Positions 53,260 through 64,000 of a DNA stretch of 64,000 nucleotides are shown here, in pieces (the first letter of the stretch is position 1; every line of letters begins with the position of its first letter). The stretch covers positions 71,447,999-71,511,998 of the forward strand of contig OY979717.1 of the NCBI GenBank assembly GCA_963855995.1, given 5' to 3'. Origin of the DNA: Muricea muricata. Its lineage: Eukaryota; Cnidaria; Anthozoa; Malacalcyonacea; Plexauridae. The translations under genes and the position numbers were made by a program. Under the pieces are notes generated by a model. That model was not told where the DNA came from and did no database searches. It worked only from the letters and a program-made list of their open reading frames with translations.

Positions 53260-55320
53260 TTGTCAGAAAAATCCAAGGTGAACATGCAATCAAAAGAAAA
53301 CAACAGGACTGAAAAATTCAAACATGCTCTAGATGATGTTTCACAATTAGGATTAAGTGTTCGAGAAGCAGCCAGTAAATGGGGCGTTCCAAAGTCAACT
53401 TTGCATGATCGTTTAAGTGGTAGAATTGAGGTTCATAGAAGAGCAGGCCCACCAACTGTGTCGACCAAGGCAGAAGAAACACGTATAGCTGATTGGCTCA
53501 TTGAGATGGCACATCGTTGTTTTGGGTGCTCAAAAGACGACCTGCTGTACACAGTTAAAAAACTGGTGGACGGTGATGGCCGAACAACACCATTCAATGA
53601 CAACCGACCAGGTGATAAGTGGTACCGTGGCTTCATGGATAGAAATCCACAAATTCGTCTGCGCATTACACGCCCTCTTGATAAGAAACGTGCAAAAATC
53701 TCGTCTGCAGATTCGGATGAGTGGTTTACAGAGTATAAAAAACTCACCCATGATCAAGGCCTCCAGAATCCTCCTGCACAGATTTGGAACTGTGATGAAA
53801 GCGGCTTTGATCTGCAAGGTAGAGCTGGCAGAGTTCTGGGTCCAACAACTAAAGAGAAACCTTACCACATTACAACTGGTACAAAGGAGCATATAACAGT
53901 CCTACCCTGTTTCAATGCTTGTGGCCAATGGATTCCTCCCTACCTTCTGTTTGCAGGAAAACGTGTCCCAACAAAGTACAATCCTTTGGAAGGAGGGGTT
54001 CCTGGGAGTGCATTTTCAATGATAGAGAGTGAGTATATGGACACACCATGATTCTACTTGTGGCTAGCCAATCACTTTATTCCAAGCATTCCTCCAGTGC
54101 GACCAGTTGTTCTTCTTGTGGATTCCCATACATCCCACATCGCTCTGGAGTCCTTTGAGCTAGCCAGACAAAATAAAATCCACATTTACGCACTTCTAAA
54201 GAACGCAACCCATCTGGTACAACCAGCTGATGTCGGTCTTTTTGGTATTATGAAGAAAACATGGTACAAGAATGCTAGACGCTACAACCAAACTAATCCA
54301 AACTCCGAAATTAGCTAGAAGAGCTTTTGTTCAGTGTTTAGGACAACCTGGGATGAAGTTATGCGACCATCATTGCTCCTCAATGCAATCCGCATGTCTG
54401 GCGTCTATCTACTTGACAGGGCTCAAATCTCCAATGAGAAGATCAAGCCATCTCTTGTTTATGCTGCTGAAACCACATCAACGACTACCACTGCTGGAGA
54501 GGAAAATTGTGCATCAGCATCGTCATTGTCCACACCATCAGACAAAGAGACCAGCAATACCGGAAGTGCTGCCAGCGCATTTGATGCTCTCAATAACAGC
54601 CTAGACACACCAACGAATGCTAAATACCAACGTCGCATAGATGAGGGATATGACCTACCTGGAAGCCCAGTCTTTATTGCCTGGAAAGGTCTGTATGAAT
54701 CAATGTCAGAAAAGGAGAATGACATTTCCATGCAGTCATCCCAAGCCAGCAGTCCAGTACTACAGAGCTCCACTTTAACATCTCAAAACTCCGTTTCAGC
54801 ATCTGGTAACACTCGTGGTCATCAGTCGCCATCATTACCCAAGCATTCATCATCCATCTTTGATGATATCCTAGTGTATCCTTCAGCCCAGGAGAGTGTG
54901 AAAAAACCTAGGAATAATGTAAAAACTTCAAATTTTATGACAAGTGATCGGGCAATGAAGATATTATTAGATGAGAAACTTAAAAAAGCAAGAGAAGTGG
55001 CAGAAAAACAGAAGAAATTAAGAGAAAAGGCAGAGAAGAGAGAAGCAAAAAGAAAAGAAGCGGAAAGAAAGAAGAAAGAGAAAGTTGAGAAGAAAAACAA
55101 GAATCCTACAAAGAGAAAAAGAAAAAGCATGGAGATTGAATTAAGCGAAAATACTTGCAAAGTGTACCTGGTAGACTACCAACCAACCGATGACGAAGAG
55201 TGTCCATGGGTTATGGGTGACAAATGTCTTGCCTGGATGCACATAGAATGTGTTCCAATTGGAGTTGATATGACACCAATTGATGATGATGAACAATTCT
55301 TTTGTCATGAGTGCATGTAA
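53260..55320 (+). pseudogene. Pogo/Tigger-type DDE transposase with PHD-like C-terminus, two in-frame stops
   Basis: One reading frame of about 686 codons is interrupted only by TGA 54049-54051 and TAG 54316-54318. N-terminus: psq/CENP-B-type helix-turn-helix (REAASKWGVPKSTLHDRLSG). The second DNA-binding half is about residues 65-125 (WYRGFMDRNPQIRLRITRPL). DDE_1 catalytic core: IWNCDESGFD (first Asp), VVLLVDSHTSHI (second) and HLVQPADVGLFG (third). The C-terminal part is Ser-rich, then a Lys/Arg/Glu coiled coil (REVAEKQKKLREKAEKREAK), then a PHD-like finger (MGDKCLAWMHIEC, FFCHEC). It would cut and paste its own element. No start upstream of 53260 is better; the first codon there is TTG and an ATG is at 53284. 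Confidence 0.88.
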
Positions 55321-55802
55321 ATTAAATACAGTCGTGTTATAGGTACTATCTATAACATGACAGGCTGTGCTGTATTGGATATACCAACTCGAGCTGAAGG
55401 TGAGAGTTGTATATCTGATACAGCATGGTCGCTCATGTTGTAAATGGCTTGTGAAACTCTCCAATATTATATAGGTCTATTGTCAAAGCAATTTTGAAAA
55501 TACATCTTATACATATAAGACAAAGTGAAAGTTTATGTATGGACCTTCACACTCATGATTTGTTTTGAGTTTTCTTTATGAATTATTAATGAGTTTTGAC
55601 GAGATGAATACTGTATACAGATTCATGGTCCCACATAGTTACTGTACTGTAATTAGTACTGTATGTATTTAAGTGTAAATACTGTACCATTTAATTGATG
55701 GAACTTGCTCATCAAACTTTTTAAACTCAGATTAGCATATGACATTATTTTATGGTAAAATTTACAGAATAAGAATTATTTTTGATATTAATTAAGAAAT
55801 TA

Positions 55803-55911
55803 ACACTTATTGACTGAGACCGAGGGAAACAGTATGTTTTGTGGACCCGAGACTGCTGATCGTCGCGGGTCCACAAAACGTACTGCTTTCCAGAGGTCTC
55901 AGTCAATAAGT
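55803..55911. repeat. Palindromic MITE-like hairpin
   Basis: Arms of about 48 bp: ACTTATTGACTGAGACC, GTTTTGTGGACCCG and complements, with loop AGACTGCTGATCGTCG. It is inserted in the 3' part of the pogo element. Confidence 0.85.
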
Positions 55912-56514
55912 ATTTTGTTATATAGTATATATGTGTTAAAGTGTAAATAATGCACTAAAATTTCAAAAACAGCAAACTCTGAATGAACTTTGGACCTTTA
56001 CAGTTGACGCGCATGCGCTCTTCACTCATTTTAATGTTGACCGGTTGCCCTGTCGCCATAGCAATTGATTAAACATGACGTTTTGCGGACCGGCACGTGA
56101 TGCGCTTTTGTCCAATCAGGAGACAAAAAAATCGACACTAGCGAGTGTGAAGACTTCTGTCGAAAACATGGTTGAAAGGGTCGTCTTAGTTGTAGAAATA
56201 GTATAAATGAATTTATGTAACAAAAATTAGTCTTAAACAATAAAAAAAATTAAATTTACCTTCGGTTTCTTTATAAAAACAATTGGTTTAATCCGTGTCC
56301 GAAAACTGGGCGAGTGTCCGAAAACTGGGCACGTGATCGTACCGTTGTTTTTCCTCATAAAAGCGGACAAAACAACGCACAGCGGTAATTCACTTTACTA
56401 CAGGGTTGTAGACTCCTTGTGCAATCAAACGGTGAAATTTAGCCTGCGTAGTGACTTTTGAAAGCGAGTTGTAGTGGAGTAACCCTTACTGTCCGAAAAC
56501 TGGGCGAGCTACTG

Positions 56515-58925
56515 TACTTTGTATTTTGCGTACAATATTGATACAGACACGGCAACATGCTTCAATGTTTGTCCTGTTTGATAATAAAGTGTTTTAGATC
56601 AAACAAACCCTTAGATCTTATATACAAATGGTTAAAGATTATTGACATAGTTTTTTTCTTTTGAGCATTGTGTTTTTATTGCTAGCTTCGTTTCGTTTTG
56701 CTGAATGCTGTTCAGTTGCATATGCCTTAGCCAGACTTTCCAGGACTCAGCAGCATCTTTATGCAACTCTTTTCGGCTAAGCTGCTTAATATGTAGAAAG
56801 TAGATACTACCAGAAGATTTAAACAAAGTACACATTCGCTTTGTTTTAGGTTTTGTACCTGCCAGTATGTGCAAACCCCACACCTGAGAAAAATGTCAGC
56901 TGTAGAAAAGGGAAAATATTCAGGACATGGCATAAGAGGTTTCGTTTTCCAAATGCACCAAGGTAACTCACACTTTACACTAACAATCAGAAGAAATCTA
57001 GAAGTGACAGGTTCCAGAAAACTGCATGTTTTGTACTACCCATTGATGCCTTTTAAAGATCTACAATAGTTGACTGCATGTGCACAGAAAATTAGACATT
57101 TCAAAACCAAATACAGGGGCCCATTATTGAATGGGGTCACTCTGTAAACATAAAATAGTGCAATTATAATTGTAAATATCATTGACTTATCAGTATTTAA
57201 GAATCCTTGATAGTTCCACCCTTATAGAATAAAGGCATTTGCTTTCTTTACTAGATGTATGTGTATCCTTGTGTTGTAAAGGCAAAAATGTACTACAATA
57301 TACTAATATACTTGTTACTGTTTTCTTATTTTGTAGGACCTATCTACTGTAAGAACCTCACCTCAACATGGCATAAAGCATACATATGTAAAACAACACA
57401 AACAGAAATTTTATCATGTCATATCTTTGATATGATGAATGTTTTAATAAAATGTCAAATTCTATATTGTACAGTAGTCACTTCTATTCTTAAAGTTACA
57501 TTGGCAATGTTAAGCTAGAAATCGTATATGTAAAAAGGCAAATTAAAAAAGTGCAAAATTAGTCTTGCATTAATGCTATCTTCAATTTCCTTCATAAATG
57601 CTATCTTCAAGACACATTTTGCATGTATTTTTGACATTCCTCTAGAATACAAAAACAACAGGTTAGAGTCTGTACAAACCAGGTGTCAAATTTACAGTGT
57701 TCACTAGAAACAAAAACATAACGTTGACAAGAAAGGATCTGAGATGCTACACATTGGCATCATCCAGGGGATGGTGGTTGAATATAAGATTCATTGAAAT
57801 CACTAGAAAATTGCATTAGGAAAATGATGACTTTGACTCCCCTTCCTTTAAAAGGCATAGGACCCACAAATCAAGGTGAGGTGTGTCTTTTGCAGACATA
57901 TGTGTCAGTTTGTGCCAGTGTAGAAAAGATATACACTTCTATGTCTAAATAAACTTCTATGTATTCTACTGTCTGATAGCATACAGGGTGGTTAATTTTA
58001 CAAACTGTGTGTCAATGTACCTGAATAAGAGAGCTAATTTGGCAGAAATATGAGATTTTTAGAGGGTCATGAAAAAGATAAACTGGGACCTAGGAATTGC
58101 ATATTTTCGCTGGGAAAATAGGATTCCATGCAGTGGGACTTCCCACAAAACAATAGAATACTTTGTGCACTTGGACAACGGGATTAGTAGCCTTTCAGGA
58201 ACCTGTTTTTAAACTCAAAGATATAAAATATACCAGAAGGCAATTTGAACTTTCTACATCCAACTGATCCAAGTTATACATAACATAAACTTGTACATGC
58301 ACTGTAAGACTGTAGAGTATATTCAGGCGTCAAGCTTACAAATTTAATATAGAACAACATTGAACATGAAAATTGAAAAAATAAACTTAAAAAGAAAGAA
58401 ACTCTAATTTTCAAATACCTGTTAAATACAAAACTTCATATAGTTTAGGCTGGTGTTCCTCATCAAAAATCTTGCAATTGTTGACATTTTCAAGACTTTA
58501 TTAATTTTCCGTTCCTGTCCAAGGCCAAGTATACAGTGAATAACTTGTACATCTTTGAATAAATCGTAAAATTCCCAAAAAATTCATCAAAATCATTCTC
58601 ATTGACAAAAAAAAATTTACTGCTAAAAAGATCAACATAACATCCAGGGATGTGTGAAAACCGCCGCGGGCTGAAAATTGAGCCTAGTTAGCGGTTACTA
58701 CCTTTAGCCATTGCCATAGATATGGCGTCAAATGGCGTGATGATTCGTCAGAAGTCAGCCATCTTTTTGGCTTCAGCTGGTTGACTGAAGAGAGATTTGA
58801 AGTTTTAAATTTCTTAATTTCTCCGTTTATTTTATATTATAAGCATCCAAACAATTCATTTCAATAAAAAATCGTACTTTAAGGCGTTTCGTAAGTAGAA
58901 AGCATTTTCCGATTTGTTCAGTTTT
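56515..58925. other. Intergenic stretch, no gene recognised
   Basis: No protein or transposon motif was recognised. A possible mariner-type end (TACAGGGTGGTTAATTTTAC, 57983) lacks a partner. Confidence 0.45.
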
Positions 58926-59218
58926 TTATATAACTATTTCAATAAAGGTTGTCCTTCTAAAAGCGTAAACTGTAGACTATGAGCGCGCAAGGGATGATGG
59001 GTTATTGCTTATTTTCACCTCTAAACTCGCAATTATTTCTGTGAAACAGCATAAAGGGAACACAAGAAACTTATTACGGCAAATTTACTTGCCACAAAGG
59101 TAATTCTATGGAAATCACGGCCTAAATAAACAATAATCAATCATCTCTTGCGCGCTAATAATTTACAATTTACCATTAATTTTTGGAAGGACAATCTTAA
59201 TTGAAATAGCTGTATAGA
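58926..59218. mobile_element. MITE, ~293 bp
   Basis: Arms of about 100 bp are inverted copies sharing ATTTCAAT, TTGTCCTTC and GCGCGCAAG(G/A)GATGAT. Confidence 0.7.
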
Positions 59219-59336
59219 GTGGCGGGTAGGGCTTAGGGTTAGAAACCCAAAGATGCGAGTTCAAATCCCGCTAGAGACAACGAATTTTTCGTTGTTCTCT
59301 TCAGTGTCAGATTAATATGAATCTAGTTTTACATAT
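59216..59336 (+). mobile_element. tRNA-derived SINE, copy 3 (5'-truncated)
   Basis: B box AGTTCAAATCCC and tail GAGACAACGAATTTTTCGTT then ATATGAATCTAGTTTTACAT match copies at 22722 and 22901. The A box is not recognisable. Confidence 0.75.
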
Positions 59337-59935
59337 TTTTGAGAATGGTTCTTAAATTTACGTTACGAATAAAGCAACCCACTCCACCGCCTGGGCCGGT
59401 CTTTCTATCTTTTCAAATAAATGTATATCCGCCCACTGTTATTTCTCCTTGCACAATGTCGCTATTCAAGTGTGTTTCAGATACCCAGTATGTCAAATTT
59501 CCCGCTCGTCTCCTTCAGCAAGTGGTCAATCATATCGAATTTCCGTGCCAGGCCATTCACATTTTGATGAAAAATCTTTAGGCCTTTAGTCTGGAGAAAC
59601 GTTTTTACACCATCGAAGAGTGAATATGACGTACTAGACGAATATGACGTACTAGACTCGTTTTGGTTTTCATTTATAATCACACAGTCAGGACAACACA
59701 AATTCTCATGACCATGATCAACTGCGTCTACTAAGCACTTAAGATGGCATTTACTTTCGCAAAGACAGCACGTTTCTGAGCTTTGGTTTTTACGTATTAT
59801 TTTGTTACAACTAACGCATTTCACACTCGGACCAGGACAAAGTTCGACATCTTCACCCAGGATAAATAATAAGCTCAAGCCAGAATATGACTTTTGGCCA
59901 AAGTAAATACATCTTCCTTGCTTGTAAACCCACAA
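59337..59935 (-). mobile_element. PHD-type non-LTR retrotransposon, 5' fragment
   Basis: On the minus strand: hydrophobic SLLFIL, then the 2A-like GEDVELCPGP (59828-59857), a PHD-like Cys/His cluster (CVSCNKI, CCLCESKCHLKC, CCPDC), a Ser-rich linker, and the endonuclease start (GLKIFHQNVNGLARKFD, FDILGI). A small deletion turns the expected SETH block into a stop (ATC TGA AAC ACA). Traces continue (GEITVGGYTFI, GPGGGVGCFIR) to about 59337. The rest is missing. Confidence 0.82.
59828..59857 (-). other. 2A-like motif GEDVELCPGP
   Basis: It follows a hydrophobic run as in the other two non-LTR elements. As in the 980-aa ORF, Cys replaces Asn before PGP. Confidence 0.7.
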
Positions 59936-60235
59936 CGAGCTCGTAATGCGAGAATTATGTACATCCAGAACTTCCTCATCATTAAACGAATAACAACTGA
60001 ATTTCAGCCGGCAAAAGATTGCTTCTTCACGTTTAAAAATATAAAAATCAGGCGAACGATATTAATAGAGACCGCCATCACTGTACGCATCATCACCATA
60101 GCTTGCATTACCGCTTCCCGGTCTTTTCTGTTAGTTTGTTGTCTATTAAATATGGCTGTATTCAAGTTGGTTCGCTTTCTCATTGTTTTTGATATACACT
60201 CAGCTGTTTCTGTTCTACCTGAGTACACCCCAGCA

Positions 60236-61425
60236 ATTCAAGCGGATGGTTTGACACGAGACGAAATTATTAAAAGCTACTTTAACTTGAGATTCAGTTA
60301 TGTCGAAATCTTGAGTTTCCTCGTAAACGTTCATGGAATTCATCTTCGATTGAAGCAAATCAAAAGAATCTTAAGAAGGTTAGGTTGCTGGATGCGAGGT
60401 GTAACAAGTAATTTTTACGATATAGTGTGGGTTATTGAAAACGAACTTAAGGGAAGTGGTTCTATCATTGGGTATAGGGCAATGCATCAGCGGTTAACCG
60501 TTCAATATGGTCTTAATGTGACAAGAAATACTGTAGTTCAACAAGTTTTAAAAAATTTGGATCCAGAAGGAGTAAATGCACGATCTAGACACCAAATGTG
60601 AAGAAGAGTATACAATGCAAAAGGGCCGGATTATTTGTGGCATGTAGACGGCTATTACAAACTTAAACCTGTTGGTTTCTGCATCCATGGTGCAATTGAC
60701 GGCTACAGTCGTCGTGTGCTGTGGTTGGAGGTGGCAAATACAAATAACGACCCTGAGATCATAGGTTCTTATTTTATAGAACGTTAATGTGGTTGGTGGA
60801 ACAGCGTGCATAATTCGCGCACACAGAGGAACAGAAAATGTTCCTGTCGAATGCATGCAAAGATTCTTTCGCAGATTATCTCAGGATGACTTTGCTGGCA
60901 ATAGAAGTTTAATGTATGGGAGGTCCACCTCAAATCAGCGAATTGAGGCTTGATGGAGTCTTTTGAGAAAGGCATGCACAGACTGGTGGATACGCTACTT
61001 TAAAGATTTAAGAGACCAAGGCTTGTATGATGACGACAACGTTATACATCGCGAATGTCTGAACTGAGTTCTGCTTCATGGATATTTTACAGACTGAACT
61101 GCATTCAGTCGCAGCAGATTGGAACATACATAGAATTTGCCCATCGAGAAATGCTGAATCTCTACCTGGCCGCCCAGATGTTGTATATTTTAATCCGCAA
61201 GAAAGCGTAAACAGTTATCTTGTTTCTGTCAGCACTGACGAGATTGATATTGCCAATGAGACATGCTGCAGAAGGCATTCGGAACGAGATTGTACTGCAG
61301 AATTTAATGAGCTAGCAACGATGATAATAGAAGATGATGCTCTGTCCATGCCAACAAAGCAAAGGAGCTTTATTTGGCTCTTGGTCTAATCCAAGAACTT
61401 GATGAAAATAATATGTAATAGCCAA
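60236..61425 (+). pseudogene. Integrase-core (rve-like) DDE protein, degenerate
   Basis: An N-terminal helical region (GLTRDEIIKSYFNLRFSYVE, LRLKQIKRILRRLG, SIIGYRAMHQRL, NTVVQQVLKNLDPEG) precedes an integrase-like core (GPDYLWHVDGYYKLKPVGF, AIDGYSRRVLWLEVA, GGTACIIRAHRGTEN, QRFFRRLSQDDFAG, STSNQRIEA, DWWIRYFKDLRDQGL) and a tail (WNIHRICPSRNAESLPGRPD). Stops at 60599-60601, near 60787 and 60952, and several frame changes, break it. The first Asp (HVDGY) and the Glu (RIEA) remain. The second catalytic position reads His (RAHRGTE, codon 60822-60824) where Asp is expected. It resembles integrase-domain proteins multicopy in fish and cnidarians; the exact superfamily is uncertain. Confidence 0.75.
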
Positions 61426-61779
61426 CGTCTGAAGAATTCATCGAAAATTAACTCTAGCTACAGAAACAGTAACGTAAACCCACAAACGACTAATATGAAA
61501 GGTCAGTAATAATAATACTTAAAGACCAACCCGTAATATTTTGCCAGTTTTTTTACATCAGCTGTATAATCTGCATGGGAGCTTCACTCTCATGATTTAT
61601 GAGCTGGCCAATCATACTTTGTTTGTACTGGTTTGTACTTACAACAACCATGGCAGCGAGGCTCCCAAGCATGCACCAAAGCCATTACACTAATTATTAT
61701 ATTACACGTATTATATCTTCACATAGGAAATATATGCTGTAACATATGTGCAAGCATAACATCAGGAAATAGGAAAAAC
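61426..61779. other. Short intergenic stretch
   Basis: No gene was recognised. It may hold the 3' exons of the minus-strand HECT-like gene. Confidence 0.35.
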
Positions 61780-63109
61780 ATTAGATTCATTGTAGCCCTT
61801 GACAAATATTCTAGCAATCGCCGTCCATTCTAAGACTTGGAAATCGTGACGTACAACAGGTATCCGTTCTTGCTCGCCAACAGTACACGAGTTATAGAAT
61901 TGTGACCAGAAAGCAGAAAGGGCATCGCGAAAAATACCTCGATTATCAACTCCTGCTTTCCTGAAGAGTTTATCATAACAACTTTAATTGCGCATTCCAT
62001 GACCGACTCATCCTTGAATATCTCTACCATATCACGCATTATGTTTACACGCCTCAGCTTCAGGATTCTGAAAGACGATGAATCACCAATTTTGTAACTG
62101 TATATTTACAAAATAAAGACGAAAAATTAAATAATTAGTGTGGTTTTGGGTACAATTTTAAATTGTATTAGATTTTAAAAAATCCTGTTTTAGTCCAGTC
62201 GCGCTTCTGTCGACTAAGGGACTGCCAAACAATGAATATAAGAATTGAATGCCTTAAGTACCTATAGGTTGGCATAACTAATTAGTGCTATAAACACCAT
62301 ATCAAGTTAGCCACCAGTTCCTAAATTTAGAAGAAGAATGCAGCTTGTTTAGTGGAAAATTTAGCTATAACTGAGTTATATCGAGTACAGTTTCAATTTG
62401 TTTTTACCTTACTGCTTGCGGATCATCGTCTAGCGAATCATTGTCCATTACATCACTGCTGTTAACACCACTGCGATTTTCATTTTCGCTTAAAGTATGA
62501 CAATATGAATAAATAAATCAATACTGTATATATATGCTGCGCCATAGTTACAATGTCTAATGTAAATACAGACAGAATTTCGCCATTTTCAAATGAAAAA
62601 AATGGGTAAACATTTTATTAACATGAGATATAAGCAAGGACTTCTTATATCTGTGGATTTAATGGTATTAACACTTTACACATCAATGTTTTTATAGTTT
62701 TACTTTTCCACTAAAATTACTGCTACATGTAATTACCCTGTTTGTTGTAAAGTGTTGGATTCGTTATTTCTATTTTCAAGATGAACAACGCGCATCGATT
62801 CGCGGTCTAAATAGCTAGCAATCTCGTATTCGTTTCTAAAAACAAGAAAAAAAATATTAAAATGATCAATACAAAGACAGTCATTACTGTTTTTGGTATG
62901 TAGCTATTAATCGCATGTTAGGGGCAGAAACCCATTTACAATCTATTAGATTTCCACTAAACTCATTCATAAACAAAAATAAAATGGACTAACGGTTCGG
63001 GTTCATCGTTTTCTAATAACACATCTCGAATATTTTCTGTTATGCGGGATACAGCAAATTCATTCGAAAATTCGTCAGGAAATATTAGTTCTTCGTCACA
63101 TTCTGCCAT
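61780..63109 (-). pseudogene. HECT/G2E3-like gene, 5' four exons, probably decayed
   Basis: Minus-strand exons joined in phase: 63109-62994 (ATG; MAECDEELIFPDEFSNEFAV), 62835-62737 (NEYEIASYLDRESMRVVHLE), 62488-62408 (ENENRSGVNSSDVMDNDSLD) and 62067 to about 61780 (ILKLRRVNIMRDMVEIF, then after a frameshift near 61956 NRGIFRDALSAFWSQFYN, ERIPVVRHDFQVLEW and ARIFVKGYNESNVF). Splice sites are GTTAGT/TTTTTAG, GTAATT/TTTAAG and GTAAAA/CTTTCAG. The last exon resembles the N-terminal part of the HECT-like domain in cnidarian proteins annotated as G2/M-phase-specific E3 ligases, from memory. The catalytic Cys region is not present. The frameshift, and a stop after NVFPIS, suggest a pseudogene or a sequencing error. 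It could be a host gene or mobile cargo. Confidence 0.65.
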
Positions 63110-63170
63110 ACTAACCAGTGCCCGGTCAACTAACATAATTGATGAAGTGAGATAAAGCTTAGAAATGCCT

Positions 63171-63419
63171 GGGGCCGGTTGTTCGAAGCCCGTTTAGCTT
63201 GATGTATAAACGGTGGATAAGTCAAAATTAAATAACACTTTTATATCACTCGTTAAGCAGTTAACTTAAATATTTTGCAGTAAATATCTAGTTGTAAGCA
63301 CAATCATTCTATTAGGGTTCAAAACTATTAGTTTGGTTGTTGAATGAATCTACAAACTTGGTTTCTATTTTGAGCTTAACTGCGGTTTAAGCTAAACGGG
63401 ATTCGAACAACCGGCCCCC
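63171..63419. mobile_element. MITE with GGGGCCGGTTGTTCGAA ends, 249 bp
   Basis: Inverted ends of about 32 bp continue through CCCGTTTAGCTT. They share the first 11 bases with the outer MITE at 37590-44025, so the two are probably the same broad family. It lies about 60 bp upstream of the HECT-like gene's ATG. Confidence 0.85.
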
Positions 63420-63598
63420 AGGTGAAGACAAGTTAAAATGAGCAGGGTAACGACATAGTGAACCAATCCAGTCTTACAGAGATGAAATTTGACATGACCG
63501 AGAAAATCTGCGCGAAACAACCCCTAGTGTGATATGCCTAACTGAAACCATCGCGTGTTGATCGTCTGTATGCTTGGCTCCTCAGGGACCCGTTCACA

Positions 63599-63974
63599 TC
63601 AAGATTTGTGAATAGAATCGCTTTTCGTAACATCATTTTTCATTATTTCTATCGCTTCTTCCTTTTCAAAATCTGCGAATTGGTCCAATCGTAAGGACTC
63701 GTGAAACTCCGTCTTGATGTTCTCGAATTTTTTTCCTTCCTGATGATGATCGAAGTAGAGCGCTGCTCGATTGTGCTTAATCATCTTGAAGCTCGAATGC
63801 ACGTGGCAACTCTACGTCACTGTCCCTTAAAGAAATTGTTTCATTTCCTTCCTCTACCTTTGAGAGTAAATACAATCGTACTTTGGACAATTTGTGCTGT
63901 GTAATGTATCCTGCGAAACTAAAACCATCATACTTTATTTCATCCCCCTTAAAGTTGTGTAAGTTAAATTTCAT
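63599..63974 (-). other. Possible exon(s) of an unrecognised minus-strand gene
   Basis: Two overlapping minus-strand frames are open. One (63974-63777) reads SKVRLYLLSKVEEGNETISL then RDSDVELPRAFELQDD. The other (63802-63599) reads IKTEFHESLRLDQFADFEKE. The first has the style of the linker found in N-termini of cnidarian HECT-like proteins, so it may be an upstream exon of the gene at 61780-63109. I cannot confirm splice sites. Confidence 0.3.
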
Positions 63975-64000
63975 AGTAGAGGCATTACCAAATATACTGT

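Larger units (their letters stand above)
52768..56514 (+). mobile_element. Pogo/Tigger-like DNA transposon
   Basis: The left end AGCGGTCGCCCAGTAATCGG (52768) and right end, inverted, AGTAGCTCGCCCAGTTTTCG share about 18 of 21 bases in the core CGCCCAGTNNTCGGACAGT. Two further GTCCGAAAACTGGGC copies (56298, 56317) look like subterminal transposase sites. The coding region is 53260-55320. A 109-bp palindrome (55803-55911) lies in the 3' part. The TA target duplication is not clear on the left. Confidence 0.7.

Noticed and set aside
54822-55160. Minus-strand Phe/Ser-rich frame
   Set aside because: Antisense of the Lys/Glu-rich coiled coil of the pogo transposase.
59894-60235. Start of the integrase-like frame at 59894
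   Set aside because: The first ~110 codons overlap the antisense non-LTR fragment and have no integrase-like character; the recognisable protein starts near 60236.

Overview
The window is eukaryotic, AT-rich and dominated by introns. It looks like an invertebrate animal, most likely a cnidarian (anthozoan-like). The reasons are spliced genes with GT..AG introns, a recognisable metazoan membrane-protein gene, and a mix of DIRS, BEL/Pao, CR1/L2-like, Penelope, Harbinger, pogo, DUF6589-type and MULE-like mobile elements. Species and family names rest on remembered family features, not on searches.

The backbone is one host gene on the + strand: the C-terminal part of a TMEM245 orthologue. Nine exons lie between 3579 and 45415, every splice junction keeps phase, and they add up to about 386 codons ending in TAA. 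The 5' exons must lie before position 1 or were not recognised. Its introns, up to about 16 kb, hold most of the mobile DNA. A second, broken copy of its penultimate exon sits at 44984-45112.

Layout. 377-1889: minus-strand PB1/zinc-knuckle pseudogene. 2115-3060: two inverted Penelope-like fragments. 3579-6161: TMEM245 exons a-c. 6510-10577: minus-strand BEL/Pao and DIRS remnants. 10603-12271: Harbinger-derived element and an inverted-repeat element holding a tRNA-like sequence. 12770-16733: a non-LTR fragment and an intact-looking 980-aa non-LTR ORF. 17375-18014: MULE-like element with a perfect 9-bp target duplication. 19070-21211: palindrome carrying an alpha-kinase-like gene fragment. 22105-22675: exons d-e. 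22722-23025: head-to-head SINE pair. 23064-30446: a 7.4-kb transposon with about 260-bp inverted repeats and a DUF6589-like spliced gene, holding a 3.15-kb TTAA element, which holds a 0.8-kb element, which holds large hairpins. 33012-34243: exons f-h. 34650-36860: non-LTR relic. 37590-44025: four-level transposon nest. 44411-45415: mariner-like MITE, pseudo-exon, last exon. 46845-52750: intergenic repeats and a foldback element. 52768-56514: pogo/Tigger-like transposon with a C-terminal PHD finger. 58926-59935: MITE, SINE and a non-LTR 5' fragment. 60236-61425: integrase-core pseudogene. 61780-63109: minus-strand multi-exon gene resembling a HECT/G2E3-like protein. 63171-63419: MITE.

Apart from TMEM245, and possibly the gene at 61780-63109, nearly everything recognisable is mobile DNA at various stages of decay. 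The strongest candidate for something poorly described is the DUF6589-type element. Second is a recurring pattern of inverted-repeat elements that carry non-transposase genes: a C2H2/acidic protein at 37766-43967 and an alpha-kinase fragment at 19070-21211.
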